A DNA stretch of 64,000 bases from Gammaproteobacteria bacterium. Lineage in GTDB: Bacteria > Pseudomonadota > Gammaproteobacteria > GCA-002705445 > GCA-002716945. A program made the translations under genes and the position numbers. This document shows positions 23,175 to 34,137 of this stretch, piece by piece. The notes below the pieces were generated by a model. The model was not told where the DNA came from, did no database searches, and was given only the letters and a program-made list of their open reading frames with translations. Where the stretch lies: contig JABIVC010000007.1 of assembly GCA_018667355.1 (NCBI GenBank), forward strand, positions 62,001 to 126,000, given 5' to 3'. The stretch's first letter is position 1. Every line of letters begins with the position of its first letter.

Positions 23175-23768
23175 TTAAACACTCTCTCCGTCCTCACCTA
23201 TAATTATTTTATCTTTAGATGCAAAATAATATGGTGGTACTTCTAAATTATAAGGTGCAGGGACACCGCTATGAACTCTGCCTGATAAATCAAATTTAGA
23301 ACCATGACATGGGCAGAAAAAACCACCTTTCCAGTCAAGGCCAAGTTCAGCAGATTTAGAATTAGGCTTATACAATGGAGAGCATCCTAAATGTGTACAT
23401 ACACCAAGCAAGACTAGATATTCAGGATTTATTGATCTATATTTATTTTTCGTATAACTTGGTTGGTGATCCTCTAGAGATTTTGGATCACTAAGAATAT
23501 CATTTTCTTCTAATGTATTCTCGATCATTTCTGGTGTTCTTCTAACCACCCATACCGGCTTGCCGCGCCATTCTACAACTTTATATGAACCAGGTCTGAG
23601 GCTAGAGATATCTATCTCAATAGGAGCGCCTGCTGACTTAGCTTTTTCACTTGGTGACATTGTAGACAAGAATGGAATAACAGCGAATATTCCTCCTACC
23701 CCACCCATTACCTGAGTTAAGTTAGTCAGAAATTTCCTTCTGTTTGACGGTTTATTTGAGTCGCTCAT
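23175..23768 (-). CDS. petA: Ubiquinol-cytochrome c reductase, Rieske iron-sulfur subunit
   Basis: CTHLGCSP...FFCPCHGSKFDLSGRV. Confidence 0.98.
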   Translation of the reverse strand: MSDSNKPSNRRKFLTNLTQVMGGVGGIFAVIPFLSTMSPSEKAKSAGAPIEIDISSLRPGSYKVVEWRGKPVWVVRRTPEMIENTLEENDILSDPKSLEDHQPSYTKNKYRSINPEYLVLLGVCTHLGCSPLYKPNSKSAELGLDWKGGFFCPCHGSKFDLSGRVHSGVPAPYNLEVPPYYFASKDKIIIGEDGESV

Positions 23769-23893
23769 TTATTTTTTAAAAAAGTTGGTATCTCTTAATC
23801 GCGTATATACTATCATATATTTCATGAAGTGTCTTATAGTAATATATAATATAATTAATTAATTAATGTGATTTTTTAAGGGTATATAAGTAA

Positions 23894-24961
23894 ATGAAAG
23901 AAATACGCGGGTATGTAATTGTAGGTGTAATAACTGCTGTCATTATATATATGATTAGCCCTTACATATTTGGTAATCATATTCAAATAATAGAATCTAA
24001 TAATAAGCCGTTACAAGGCAAACCCAATAGCTATGCCGAAGTATTTCAGAAAGTAAATAAGTCCGTAGTTTCTATTTATACCAGAAAATCTGCAGATAGA
24101 AATAATGTGTATTTTATAGATCCTAGAAAAAAAGCACTTATTAAAAAAGAGCACTCTCCTTCTGGTCAAGGGTCCGGAGTTATTGTTAGCAACCAGGGTC
24201 ATGTGGTAACAAATTTTCATGTAATTGCAGGTTCAAATGAAATTTTAATCCGGGATCACAAAGGTAATGAATTTGCTACTGCTATTATTGGTATAGATCC
24301 ATTGACCGATTTGGCAATATTGAAAATTAATAAGGATACTACCCCGATTACATTAGGAAAAATTGAAAATATAAGCATAGGTGACATTGCTTTAGCAATA
24401 GGTAACCCCTTAGGTGTTGGGCAAACAATAACTCTGGGGATTATCTCTGCAACTGATAAAGAAGTTGCTCCTAATGCTTACTCCTACCAAAGATATGTTC
24501 AAACTGATGCAGCCATTAACCCTGGCAATTCTGGTGGAGCACTAGTAAATTCAAATGGTGAATTAATTGGGATAAATACCGCAATAATCTCGATTTCAGG
24601 TGGTGCTGATGGCATTGGTTTTGCGATTCCAATTGATATCGCAAAATATGTGTTGAAGGAAATAATTGAAAATGGTGAAGTGATTAGAGGCTATGTAGGT
24701 ATATCAGCAGAAATTAATTATAAAGGTGTAGGTGTATTAGTGAATGGTGTTATTCCAGATAGTCCAGCATATAAAGGTGACGTTAGGGCATACGATATTA
24801 TAAGAAAAGTTAATAATAATATTGTTACTGAAATAAAAGAAGTTCAGAAAATAATTGGCATGGTTAGGCCTGGACAAACATTGACAATGGAAATCTTGAG
24901 GGACAGGAAGATAATAAACGTCAATATTTTAGTTTCAAAAATGAGCTACCAATCTAGGTAG
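23894..24961 (+). CDS. degS: DegS/HtrA-type membrane-anchored serine protease with PDZ domain
   Basis: N-terminal TM; GSGVIVSNQGHVVTNFHVIAG, DPLTDLAILKI, AINPGNSGGALVNSNGELIGINTAI, single PDZ. Confidence 0.88.
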   Translation: MKEIRGYVIVGVITAVIIYMISPYIFGNHIQIIESNNKPLQGKPNSYAEVFQKVNKSVVSIYTRKSADRNNVYFIDPRKKALIKKEHSPSGQGSGVIVSNQGHVVTNFHVIAGSNEILIRDHKGNEFATAIIGIDPLTDLAILKINKDTTPITLGKIENISIGDIALAIGNPLGVGQTITLGIISATDKEVAPNAYSYQRYVQTDAAINPGNSGGALVNSNGELIGINTAIISISGGADGIGFAIPIDIAKYVLKEIIENGEVIRGYVGISAEINYKGVGVLVNGVIPDSPAYKGDVRAYDIIRKVNNNIVTEIKEVQKIIGMVRPGQTLTMEILRDRKIINVNILVSKMSYQSR

Positions 24962-24962
24962 A

Positions 24963-26261
24963 TTATTTATCTCTGTATTTAGCAGAAAGCGCATGGGCTT
25001 GCAAACCTTCAGACAAAGCCATGGATACTGATATTTTACTCAACTCTAAAGCTGTTTTTCTAGAAATATTAATTAAGCTCGATCTTTTCTGAAAGTCATA
25101 CACACCAAGAGGAGAAGAAAATCTTGCTGAACCCGATGTTGGCAAAACATGATTAGGACCTGCACAGTAATCTCCAAATACCTCAGGAGTATATTCTCCT
25201 AAAAATATTGCACCAGCATTAGTAATTAATTTAATTAAATCGTTTTTATTTTTAGACATAATCTCTAGATGCTCTGGTGCAATTTTATTAACAATATTTG
25301 CAATTTCTCTCATATTCTTTGTTTTGATATATATCCCTCTTGAGTTGAAAGACTTAAGAATGATATTTTTTCTAAGCATTTGGGGAAGAAGTTTTTCAAC
25401 AGATTTATGAACATCATTAATTAATTTCATATTAGAACTAATTAATATTGGTTGAGCTAACTCATCATGCTCAGCCTGAGAAAATAAGTCCATGGCAACC
25501 CAGTCTGGGTTATTAGTTGAATCAGCAATTATTACTACTTCTGAAGGCCCGGCAATATTATCAATGCCTACATCACCAAAAACAGCTTTCTTTGCCAAGG
25601 TTACATATATATTTCCAGGTCCAACAATTTTATCCACTTTATCAATATAATTAGTTCCATAAGCTAATGCAGCAATTGCATGTGCCCCACCCATTCTCAG
25701 TATCTTATCTACACCACATAAGTCTGCTGCAACTATTGCCAACGCATGATCTTCTATGTTTGATATTGGGCAAGCCATTATTATATTTTCAACACCTGCA
25801 ATTTTAGCAGGTATAGCATTCATTAAAACAGTCGATGGGTAGGAAGCTTTCCCAGCAGGAACATATATCCCTACTGTTTCGATTGCAGTGACTTTCTCTC
25901 CTAAAATAGAACCATTTTTTGAATTACTCCAACTCATGGCTTTTTGTTTTTTAGAGAAATCACGGATTCTTTTTATAGATTTCTTCAGATTAGATAGCTG
26001 GTATTTATCTATATATTTATAAGATTTTTTGATTTCATTAGGTGTAATTAAAATATTTTTGATATTTTTGATATTATAATTATCAAATTTTTTAATGAAG
26101 CTAAGTAGAGATTTGTCACCACTTTTTTTTATCTTTGATATTATCAAATCAACTTCTTTTTGAACTTTTCTATTTGTATTGCTATTAATTCCAGTCCTAC
26201 TTAAAATTATTTTTTCATAATTTCTTTTAGATGTATCTATTCTTAATGGATTAATTTTCAT
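24963..26261 (-). CDS. hisD: Histidinol dehydrogenase
   Basis: [80 protein letters not shown]. Confidence 0.98.
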   Translation of the reverse strand: MKINPLRIDTSKRNYEKIILSRTGINSNTNRKVQKEVDLIISKIKKSGDKSLLSFIKKFDNYNIKNIKNILITPNEIKKSYKYIDKYQLSNLKKSIKRIRDFSKKQKAMSWSNSKNGSILGEKVTAIETVGIYVPAGKASYPSTVLMNAIPAKIAGVENIIMACPISNIEDHALAIVAADLCGVDKILRMGGAHAIAALAYGTNYIDKVDKIVGPGNIYVTLAKKAVFGDVGIDNIAGPSEVVIIADSTNNPDWVAMDLFSQAEHDELAQPILISSNMKLINDVHKSVEKLLPQMLRKNIILKSFNSRGIYIKTKNMREIANIVNKIAPEHLEIMSKNKNDLIKLITNAGAIFLGEYTPEVFGDYCAGPNHVLPTSGSARFSSPLGVYDFQKRSSLINISRKTALELSKISVSMALSEGLQAHALSAKYRDK

Positions 26262-26262
26262 A

Positions 26263-27321
26263 CTAAAGTTTTTTTTGATTAATAGCTTGATTTAATATTT
26301 CAATTAATTCTTCAGTTTCATTCCAACCAACACATGCGTCTGTAATACTTTGTCCGTACACAAGATCGGACATTGTACCAATATCTTGTCTACCTTCGAC
26401 TAAATTGCTTTCTATCATAACTCCACATATTGAATCATTACCTTCTATAATTTGATTAGATATATCTTCAATAACTAATCTTTGCTTGGTATGGTCCTTT
26501 TGACTATTTGCATGACTAGCATCAATCATGATATTTTTTGACAGTTTATTATCAACTAAAGAATCACAGACATCCTTTATGTCTGGCTTCTGATAATTAA
26601 CTTTCTTTCCACCACGCAATATTATATGACAATCTTTATTACCTCTCGTAGAAAAAATGGCTGACTTACCCTCTTTAGTGACGGATAAGAAATTATGTGC
26701 TTTGCTAGCAGCCTTGATAGCATCAATTGCTATCTGTATGCTGCCATTTGTACCATTTTTGAAACCTACAGGGCAAGACAAACCTGATGCCAGCTCTCTA
26801 TGACTTTGGCTTTCCGTTGTTCTAGCGCCTATCGCACCCCAACAAATTACATCAGAAATGTATTGCGGACTGATAAGGTCCAAATATTCATGTCCTGCTG
26901 GGATACCAGACTCTGCTAAATTAATTAATAATTTCCTAGCAATCTTTATACCCTTATTTATATCAAAACTATTATCAAGGTCAGGATCATTGATTAAGCC
27001 CTTCCAGCCAATAACTGTTCTTGGCTTTTCGAAATATACTCTCATTATGATTAGAATATTCTTTTCTACCTTTTTTTTTACTTCTAGTAGTTTTTTAGCA
27101 TATTCATGAGCTGCATCTATATCATGGATAGAACATGGTCCCACTATCAAAATCAGTCTTTCATCTTTACCATCCAAGATATCTATAATTTCTGATCGTG
27201 TCTTGACGACTGTTCTAATAGCTTCCTCAGTCATTGGCAACTGATTTATCAACTCACTAGGAGAAATTAGCTCTTTCATTGAAGAGATTTTCAAATCATC
27301 TGTTAATTTACTTATTGTCAT
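26263..27321 (-). CDS. 3-deoxy-7-phosphoheptulonate (DAHP) synthase, class I AroF/G/H type
   Basis: LILIVGPCSIHDIDAAHEYAKKL, MRVYFEKPRTVIGWKGLINDP, IMIDASHANSQKDHTKQ, GVMIESNLVEGRQD. Confidence 0.97.
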   Translation of the reverse strand: MTISKLTDDLKISSMKELISPSELINQLPMTEEAIRTVVKTRSEIIDILDGKDERLILIVGPCSIHDIDAAHEYAKKLLEVKKKVEKNILIIMRVYFEKPRTVIGWKGLINDPDLDNSFDINKGIKIARKLLINLAESGIPAGHEYLDLISPQYISDVICWGAIGARTTESQSHRELASGLSCPVGFKNGTNGSIQIAIDAIKAASKAHNFLSVTKEGKSAIFSTRGNKDCHIILRGGKKVNYQKPDIKDVCDSLVDNKLSKNIMIDASHANSQKDHTKQRLVIEDISNQIIEGNDSICGVMIESNLVEGRQDIGTMSDLVYGQSITDACVGWNETEELIEILNQAINQKKL

Positions 27322-27323
27322 TC

Positions 27324-27953
27324 TTAGTCCAATTTTAATTTGTTAAATAATTTATCTATCTGTTCTCTATTAACCTTATATGATGTTTTATTAGCAATTA
27401 GTACAGATGAAATTTTTTCAATAGTTTCTATCTCAGCAAGACCATTTTGTTTTAGTGTTTGTCCTGATTCAACAAGATCGACTATTACATCTGACATACC
27501 AAGCACTGAAGCTAGCTCTATTGAACCATAAAGTTTTAGTATAGAACATGGTAATCCCTTGCTCTGAAAATATTTTTTTGTTATTGCAGGATATTTTGTC
27601 GCAACTTTCATATTATTTATCAGCTTTGTACCTCTTTTACCAGCTACAACTAATTTACAAGAAGCAATATTTAGGTTTTTGATTCTTAAATGATTACTAA
27701 GGTCAGTCTCTAACAAAGTATCTTTCCCAACAATCCCAAAATCAACTTTGCCAGATTCAATATAAATAGGTACGTCACTTGCTCTCACAATTATGATATC
27801 CAAGCCTGTGTAATTAGTTTCAAAAATAAGTTTTCTAGATTTAAATGGTGACTCTATACACTCTATTCCTGAAGTCTTTAAGATTTTTAAAGCTTCCTCT
27901 AGAATCCTTCCTTTTGATATCGCTAGCAATAGTTTCTTCATTTTAATATCCAC
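27324..27953 (-). CDS. hisG: ATP phosphoribosyltransferase, short-form HisG
   Basis: LLAISKGRILEEALKILK, VDFGIVGKDTLLE, IVDLVESGQTLKQNGL; about 205 aa, without the long-form C-terminal domain. Confidence 0.95.
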   Translation of the reverse strand: MDIKMKKLLLAISKGRILEEALKILKTSGIECIESPFKSRKLIFETNYTGLDIIIVRASDVPIYIESGKVDFGIVGKDTLLETDLSNHLRIKNLNIASCKLVVAGKRGTKLINNMKVATKYPAITKKYFQSKGLPCSILKLYGSIELASVLGMSDVIVDLVESGQTLKQNGLAEIETIEKISSVLIANKTSYKVNREQIDKLFNKLKLD

Positions 27954-27959
27954 TTATCC

Positions 27960-29222
27960 CTAAACTGGGACCCTACTAATATTTGCTCCAAGCTGCTGTA
28001 ATTTCTCTTCAATACAATCATATCCTCTGTCAATATGATAAATTCTCTCAATCTCTGTTATTCCAGTAGCTACTAATCCAGCTAAAATTAAACTTGCAGA
28101 AGCCCTGAGGTCAGTAGCCATCACTGATGCACCAATAAGTTTCTCACTGCCAGATATCTTTGCACAATTATTCTCTACCCTTATATCTGCTCCCATTCTA
28201 GTCATTTCCTGCACATGCATAAAGCGATTTTCAAAAATATTTTCCTTAATAATACTCTTACCCTTTGCAACAGTGTTCAATGCTGTCAATTGAGCTTGCA
28301 TATCCGTAGGAAAAAGCGGATATGCTCCTGTCTCGATATCAACGGCTAGCGGCCTCTTCCCTTTCATATCTAAAGTAATAGAGGTGTCAGTTAAAGTAAT
28401 ATCAGCTCCAGAAAGCTTAAGTTTTTCAATAATTGTGCTCACATGAGAAGAAATAGTATTTTTTACAGTTACACATCCTCCCGTTATGGCTGCTGCAACC
28501 AAAAATGTCCCTGTTTCAATTCTATCTGGTAAAGCTGAATAAGATACTCCTCTTAATTTTTCCACTCCTGTAACTTCTATTATATCTGTGCCATGACCAG
28601 TAATTGATGCCCCCATTTTATTAAGAAAATTTGCGAGATCAACAACCTCAGGCTCTCTTGCGGCATTCGATATAATTGTTTTACCTTCCGCGAGAGTAGA
28701 TGCCATTAATATATTTTCTGTACCAGTTACAGTTGTTTTTGAAAACCTTATTTCTGCACCAATAAGTTTTTTACATGACGCTGTGATATAACCATTATCT
28801 ATGCCAATTGATGCTCCCATTTGAGTTAAAGCATCAAGATGCATCTCAACCGGCCTAGTTCCTATTGCGCAACCACCCGGCAATGAAACCTTGGCTGAGC
28901 CAAATCTTGACAATAACGGTCCTAGAACCAAGATTGATGATCTCATGGTTTTCACCAAGTCATATGGTGCATAATAGTTTTTGATTGTAGAAGGATCTAA
29001 TTGAATATTCATGTTGTCATCCAATGTAACGCTAACACCCATTTGACGTAACAATCTTACAGTAGTGGTGACATCATGAAGATGAGGTATATTTTTCAGT
29101 ATTACATGCTTATCACTAGCCATAACAGAAGCGCATAGCATTGGTAATACAGCATTTTTTGCTCCAGAAACAGATACTTCACCGTTCAATGGTACTCCGC
29201 CTCTTATAATTAATTTATCCAT
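27960..29222 (-). CDS. murA: UDP-N-acetylglucosamine 1-carboxyvinyltransferase
   Basis: [62 protein letters not shown]. Confidence 0.98.
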   Translation of the reverse strand: MDKLIIRGGVPLNGEVSVSGAKNAVLPMLCASVMASDKHVILKNIPHLHDVTTTVRLLRQMGVSVTLDDNMNIQLDPSTIKNYYAPYDLVKTMRSSILVLGPLLSRFGSAKVSLPGGCAIGTRPVEMHLDALTQMGASIGIDNGYITASCKKLIGAEIRFSKTTVTGTENILMASTLAEGKTIISNAAREPEVVDLANFLNKMGASITGHGTDIIEVTGVEKLRGVSYSALPDRIETGTFLVAAAITGGCVTVKNTISSHVSTIIEKLKLSGADITLTDTSITLDMKGKRPLAVDIETGAYPLFPTDMQAQLTALNTVAKGKSIIKENIFENRFMHVQEMTRMGADIRVENNCAKISGSEKLIGASVMATDLRASASLILAGLVATGITEIERIYHIDRGYDCIEEKLQQLGANISRVPV

Positions 29223-29281
29223 ATTTTTCTTTTAAAAACTTCTTTGATTCGATATTCTAAAATCATATAAAGAATAATGCC

Positions 29282-31747
29282 ATGATTAAAAATATTTCAC
29301 ACTTATATTTACATTTGATTCTCAAAAATCCTAAAAGAGTGCTTGTTGTTTTGCTTATTATACTCTTAGGGATGAGTTCATATGCTTCAAATTTTAAACT
29401 TGATGCCTCTGCAGACTCATTAATCCTGGAAAATGATAATGACCTTCTAACATATAGAGAGAGTATTGAAAGATACTCGACCAAAGAATTTATTGTCATG
29501 ACCTATACTCCATTAGAAGGGGAAATATTCGATAAAAATAATCTTTCTCTAATTAAAGAGCTAAAAGAAGAATTATTGTCTATAAAAAATATATCGTCAG
29601 TTGTATCAATAATTGATATTCCTTTAGTAAAAAGCTCTGAAATACCATTAGAGGAAATGATAAATAATGTACCAACTATACTTTCAAGTGATGTTGATAT
29701 AGTAAAAGCTGAAAATGAGATACTCAGTAGCCCTATATATAAGAATCTTATAATTAGTAGTGATGGAACAACAACTGCAATACAAATTAATCTAAACAAT
29801 AATAAAGAGCTCTTAGAACTAAATAATCAAAAAAGAATACTGACTAAGAAAAAAATAGATAATAATATTACTCTTGAAGAAAGTATTTTCCTCGAAGAAG
29901 TGTTAGAAAAATATCTAAAGGCAAAAGAGTCACATGATAAGGAAACGCATAATTTACTTAAATCAGTAAGACTAATCCAAAGTCAATTTTCTGAAAAAAA
30001 CAATGTTGAATTAAGAATTGGTGGGATACCCATGATTGCTGATGATATGATCACATATGTTAAAAATGATTTAATCAATTTTGGACTAGGTGTATTTGTC
30101 TTCATATTAATAACTTTAATAATTATTTTTAGAGAACTTAAATGGGTGGCTTTACCAATATTAAGCTGCACTTATGCAGTATTATTCATGATTGGTTTTT
30201 TAGGCTTATTAAATTGGCAGGTAACTGTAATCTCCTCTAATTTTATTTCCCTTATGTTAATTTTAACCTTATCAATGAATATTCATCTAATCGTTAGATA
30301 TAGACAGTTATCTGCATCTAGCTCAACTCAATATGATGCAATTAGTATGACAACTCAACAAATGGTCTGGCCATGCTTGTATACAGCACTTACTACAATC
30401 GTAGCATTTGCTTCTTTGATATTTAGTGATATAAAGCCAGTAATTGATTTTGGTTATATGATGACGTTTGGATTGATAGTTACTTTTCTAACATCATTTA
30501 TTCTTTTGCCATGTATACTATCATTATTGAAAAAAGAAGAAAGTAATGTCAAAGCAGAGAACTCTTTTATATTCACAAAAATTCTTGCTGATCTAACAAT
30601 TAACAAAGGAAAATATATTATTGCGGTCACCGTTATAATTTTATTTTCAACAATTTATGGAATCTCACAACTACGTGTCGAAAATAGTTTTATTAATTAT
30701 TTTAAATCTGATACAGAAATTTATAAAGGGATGAAGCAAATAGATGAAAAGTTGGGTGGAACAACACCATTGGATATAATTATAAAATTTGATAATCCAG
30801 AACAAATTTTAGATGATGATGAGTTTGGAGATGGTTTATTAGAAGAAGATGATGGAGGTTTAGAGGCTCAATGGTTTACCACTAAAAAAATAGAAAAAAT
30901 TAAAAAGGTTCATGATTACCTAGATTCACTTCCAGAAATCGGAAAAGTACTGTCCTTTGCATCAACAATTAGAGTTGCTGAAGAATTAAATAATGGCGAA
31001 GTATTAAATAGTATGGAAATGGCTCTACTCTATAAAAGAGTGCCGGAAGAAGTCAAAAGTATGGCGATAAACCCATATATTTCAATTGAAAAAAATGAAG
31101 CTAGAATTAGTGCAAGAATACTTGATTCAAAAGAAGATTTAAGAAGAAATGACTTAATCAACAAGATAGAATATGATATTGAAAACAAACTAGGGTTAAA
31201 AAAAGAATCATATTTCCTAACAGGTGTATTAATACTTTATAACAATATGTTGCAAAGTTTATTTAACTCTCAAATATTATCTCTAGGTTTTGTCATGTCA
31301 GGGATTTTCTTTATGTTCTTAGTTTTATTCAAGTCTATAATATTATCTGTCATAGGTATAATACCAAACTTACTGGCAGCAACTTTTGTTTTAGGCTTGA
31401 TGGGATTAATAAATCTTCCTTTAGATATGATGACTATAACTATAGCAGCCATAGCAATTGGTATTGCTGTGGATAATAGCATACATTATATTTATAGATT
31501 TAGAGAGGAGTATAAATCTGCTAATGATTATAAGTCATCGCTATATAATGCTCATAATAGTATTGGCAGGGCAATTTTCTTCACAAGCATTACAATTATA
31601 TTTGGATTCTCAATTCTTGTTATGTCTAACTTTATTCCAACAATAATTTTTGGCCTATTAACAGGGCTGGCCATGTTTATAGCTTTATTAGCTGTATTGA
31701 CACTTCTACCTAAACTGCTTATTCATTTCAAACCATTTAAAGGATAA
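29282..31747 (+). CDS. MMPL/RND-superfamily transporter (predicted lipid exporter)
   Basis: 821 aa with two TM bundles and duplicated periplasmic domains; TITIAAIAIGIAVDNSIHYIYRFREE, GRAIFFTSITIIFGFSILVMSNF. Confidence 0.88.
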   Translation: MIKNISHLYLHLILKNPKRVLVVLLIILLGMSSYASNFKLDASADSLILENDNDLLTYRESIERYSTKEFIVMTYTPLEGEIFDKNNLSLIKELKEELLSIKNISSVVSIIDIPLVKSSEIPLEEMINNVPTILSSDVDIVKAENEILSSPIYKNLIISSDGTTTAIQINLNNNKELLELNNQKRILTKKKIDNNITLEESIFLEEVLEKYLKAKESHDKETHNLLKSVRLIQSQFSEKNNVELRIGGIPMIADDMITYVKNDLINFGLGVFVFILITLIIIFRELKWVALPILSCTYAVLFMIGFLGLLNWQVTVISSNFISLMLILTLSMNIHLIVRYRQLSASSSTQYDAISMTTQQMVWPCLYTALTTIVAFASLIFSDIKPVIDFGYMMTFGLIVTFLTSFILLPCILSLLKKEESNVKAENSFIFTKILADLTINKGKYIIAVTVIILFSTIYGISQLRVENSFINYFKSDTEIYKGMKQIDEKLGGTTPLDIIIKFDNPEQILDDDEFGDGLLEEDDGGLEAQWFTTKKIEKIKKVHDYLDSLPEIGKVLSFASTIRVAEELNNGEVLNSMEMALLYKRVPEEVKSMAINPYISIEKNEARISARILDSKEDLRRNDLINKIEYDIENKLGLKKESYFLTGVLILYNNMLQSLFNSQILSLGFVMSGIFFMFLVLFKSIILSVIGIIPNLLAATFVLGLMGLINLPLDMMTITIAAIAIGIAVDNSIHYIYRFREEYKSANDYKSSLYNAHNSIGRAIFFTSITIIFGFSILVMSNFIPTIIFGLLTGLAMFIALLAVLTLLPKLLIHFKPFKG

Positions 31748-31759
31748 ATAATAATAGTT

Positions 31760-32350
31760 TTATTTTTTTTCTTCCAGGACATTTATTAAAGAAACAATGC
31801 CTTGTTGTTCAATATGATTTCTGAAATCAGCACGGTAGTTTTTAAGAAGACTAATACCATCTATATTAATATCATATACTTTCCACTGATCATCTTTGTT
31901 TAGTTTAAGACTATAATTTACTGAAATTTCACCCTCTGATAATAAATATTTCGACTGAACTCTGGCTACATCAGGTCTTTTACCTTTAGCATACGGTAAG
32001 AAGAAAATCTTCTCTCCGTCGAAAGCTGTAAGAGATTTCATATAGGTCCTAACCATTAATCCTCTGAAAGCTAGAACAAACCTGTCTCTCTGATGTTTAT
32101 TCAATGAGAGCCAGTTTTTCTTACCTAAGACTATTTTTGACATTAATAATATATCAAGCTTTGGGATAATTAACCCATCAACCTTTGATTGTAAAAAGCT
32201 TTGATCATTCTCTAGCATGTCCTTATTTTCTGAAATAAATTGAGACACTTCCCTGACGCTATCTTTTAAAAACACATCCGGAGCGCTCGCAGCATGGATT
32301 GCCGTGGAAAAAAATAGAAAAAAAGTTATTATGTATTTAATTATTTTCAT
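31760..32350 (-). CDS. mlaC: MlaC/Ttg2D-family phospholipid-binding periplasmic protein; start probably MKIIKYIITF
   Basis: Signal peptide; LLMSKIVLGKKNWLSLNKHQRDRFVLAFRGLMVRTYMKSL, WKVYDINIDGISLLKNYRADFRNHIEQQGI. Confidence 0.88.
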   Translation of the reverse strand: MKIIKYIITFFLFFSTAIHAASAPDVFLKDSVREVSQFISENKDMLENDQSFLQSKVDGLIIPKLDILLMSKIVLGKKNWLSLNKHQRDRFVLAFRGLMVRTYMKSLTAFDGEKIFFLPYAKGKRPDVARVQSKYLLSEGEISVNYSLKLNKDDQWKVYDINIDGISLLKNYRADFRNHIEQQGIVSLINVLEEKK

Positions 32351-32407
32351 AGTTATATGTATACTATATATTATATTAAGTTTCACTATGGATACAGAAT
32401 ATATACC

Positions 32408-33151
32408 ATGAATTACAAATTTTTCCCCATTGACAAATTTAGAATTACATTGCCATTAGCCATGGTTATACTACTTATCCTCTCGGGTTGCAGCACTACG
32501 GGTGCGGCTAAAAATGATCCTTTCGAACCTATGAATAGAGCTATATTTAGCTTCAATGAGGTTGTAGATGATAATATTCTTAAGCCTGTCGCAAAAACAT
32601 ATAAATATATAACGCCAGATCCTATAGAAACAGGAGTATCTAATGTTTTCAGTAATATTGGAGAAGTTAGCACGATAGCAAATGATGTGCTTCAGTTAAA
32701 ATTTAATCAGGCTGGTCATGATATCTTAAGGTTTTCAATAAATACGACTCTCGGTGTTTTGGGGATATTTGATGTAGCTACATCCATGGGTTTAACAAAA
32801 AATAAAGAAGATTTTGGACAAACATTAGGATACTGGGGTATGCCGCAAGGCCCATATTTAGTTCTTCCTTTTTTAGGAGCAAGTAGTTTTAGAGATGCTC
32901 CTGGTCTTTATGCTGATATGCAAATATCTCCGGTGGAACAACTTCATAATAAAGAAGAGCTAGCAGCAAATACACTAAATATAGTTAATCTCAGAGCGAG
33001 ATTATTAAGAGCTTCAAAAATTCTAGATACAGCTGCTAAAGATAAATATATATTCATCAGGGAATCATACTTGCAAAAAAGAGAATTACTGGTTAATGAT
33101 GGTGAAAATGCAGAAACTTTTGAGATTGATGTTGACGGGGTTGACTACTAA
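32408..33151 (+). CDS. mlaA: MlaA/VacJ-family outer-membrane lipoprotein; start probably MNYKFFPIDK
   Basis: Lipobox LILSGCS; DPFEPMNRAIFSFNEVVDDNILKPVAKTYKYITP, EDFGQTLGYWGMPQGPYLVLPFLGASSFRDAPG. Confidence 0.93.
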   Translation: MNYKFFPIDKFRITLPLAMVILLILSGCSTTGAAKNDPFEPMNRAIFSFNEVVDDNILKPVAKTYKYITPDPIETGVSNVFSNIGEVSTIANDVLQLKFNQAGHDILRFSINTTLGVLGIFDVATSMGLTKNKEDFGQTLGYWGMPQGPYLVLPFLGASSFRDAPGLYADMQISPVEQLHNKEELAANTLNIVNLRARLLRASKILDTAAKDKYIFIRESYLQKRELLVNDGENAETFEIDVDGVDY

Positions 33152-33171
33152 ACTTAATACAATTCTTCTCT

Positions 33172-34137
33172 ATGTCTAGCTTAGTTTATCTTTACTTAAT
33201 TATTGGCTTGGTGCTAATTAGCTATGGTGCGAATGTACTAGTTTCCTCCACTGAGGATATATCTAAAAAATTTAATATATCAAAATTTATTTCAAGCTTT
33301 ATCTTTATTGGGCTTGCAACATCATCTCCAGAAATATTTATCTCTATAATTTCTAGTTTAGAAGGGAAAGGCAATATAGCAATTGGGAATGCTCTTGGGT
33401 CAAATATAGCTAATATAGCTCTAGTATTTGCATTAACTATCCTATTGTTTGGATCCAATATTACTGAAAAAAACAAAATACTATCTAAAGAGATTAAAGG
33501 TTTTATGATTATTGCACTATTACTATCCATATTAGTTTATCCTGTTCTAATAGATGGTACTGTTTCAAAAAATGAGTCAGCAAGTCTTCTGTTATTTTTT
33601 GTTATATCATTTTATTTTTATAATAAATATTTTTATTCAAATGGTGGCATGAAGATAAATCAAAAGCATATACATGGTGTACTTGTTTTCATATCCTTAA
33701 TTTTTGGTCTTTTTTTACTCTTGATTGGAACAAATATATTTCTAGATAACAGTATAACTATCGCAAAATCATTTGGTCTAACTGATTATGTGATTGGGTT
33801 GTCAATAACTGCAATTGGCACAAGTATACCTGAATTAGCATCAAGCATAGAATCAGCTAGAAAAAAGAATTTTGATTTTATTGTTGGCAATATTTTAGGG
33901 TCTAATATATTCAATATTGCTATCGTAATAAGCGTTGTTGGGATAATAGATAATCATCTGACTCAGGCTTTATCTATAATAGATGTAATGAGAGATATAC
34001 TTATGATCCTGATTACAACGGCAGTGTTTTATATTATAATCAAGAACTATAATCAATATATAACTAAAATGTTATGCTCGTTACTGCTACTTTCTTTCGT
34101 GCTTTACCAGTTTAACCTGTATGGAATTAATATATGA
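33172..34137 (+). CDS. yrbG: Calcium/sodium antiporter family protein (YrbG-like)
   Basis: Two alpha-repeats (GLATSSPEIFISIISSLEGKGNIAIGNALGSNIANIAL; AIGTSIPELASSIESARKKNFDFIVGNILGSNIFNIA); upstream of kdsD as in E. coli. Confidence 0.92.
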   Translation: MSSLVYLYLIIGLVLISYGANVLVSSTEDISKKFNISKFISSFIFIGLATSSPEIFISIISSLEGKGNIAIGNALGSNIANIALVFALTILLFGSNITEKNKILSKEIKGFMIIALLLSILVYPVLIDGTVSKNESASLLLFFVISFYFYNKYFYSNGGMKINQKHIHGVLVFISLIFGLFLLLIGTNIFLDNSITIAKSFGLTDYVIGLSITAIGTSIPELASSIESARKKNFDFIVGNILGSNIFNIAIVISVVGIIDNHLTQALSIIDVMRDILMILITTAVFYIIIKNYNQYITKMLCSLLLLSFVLYQFNLYGINI

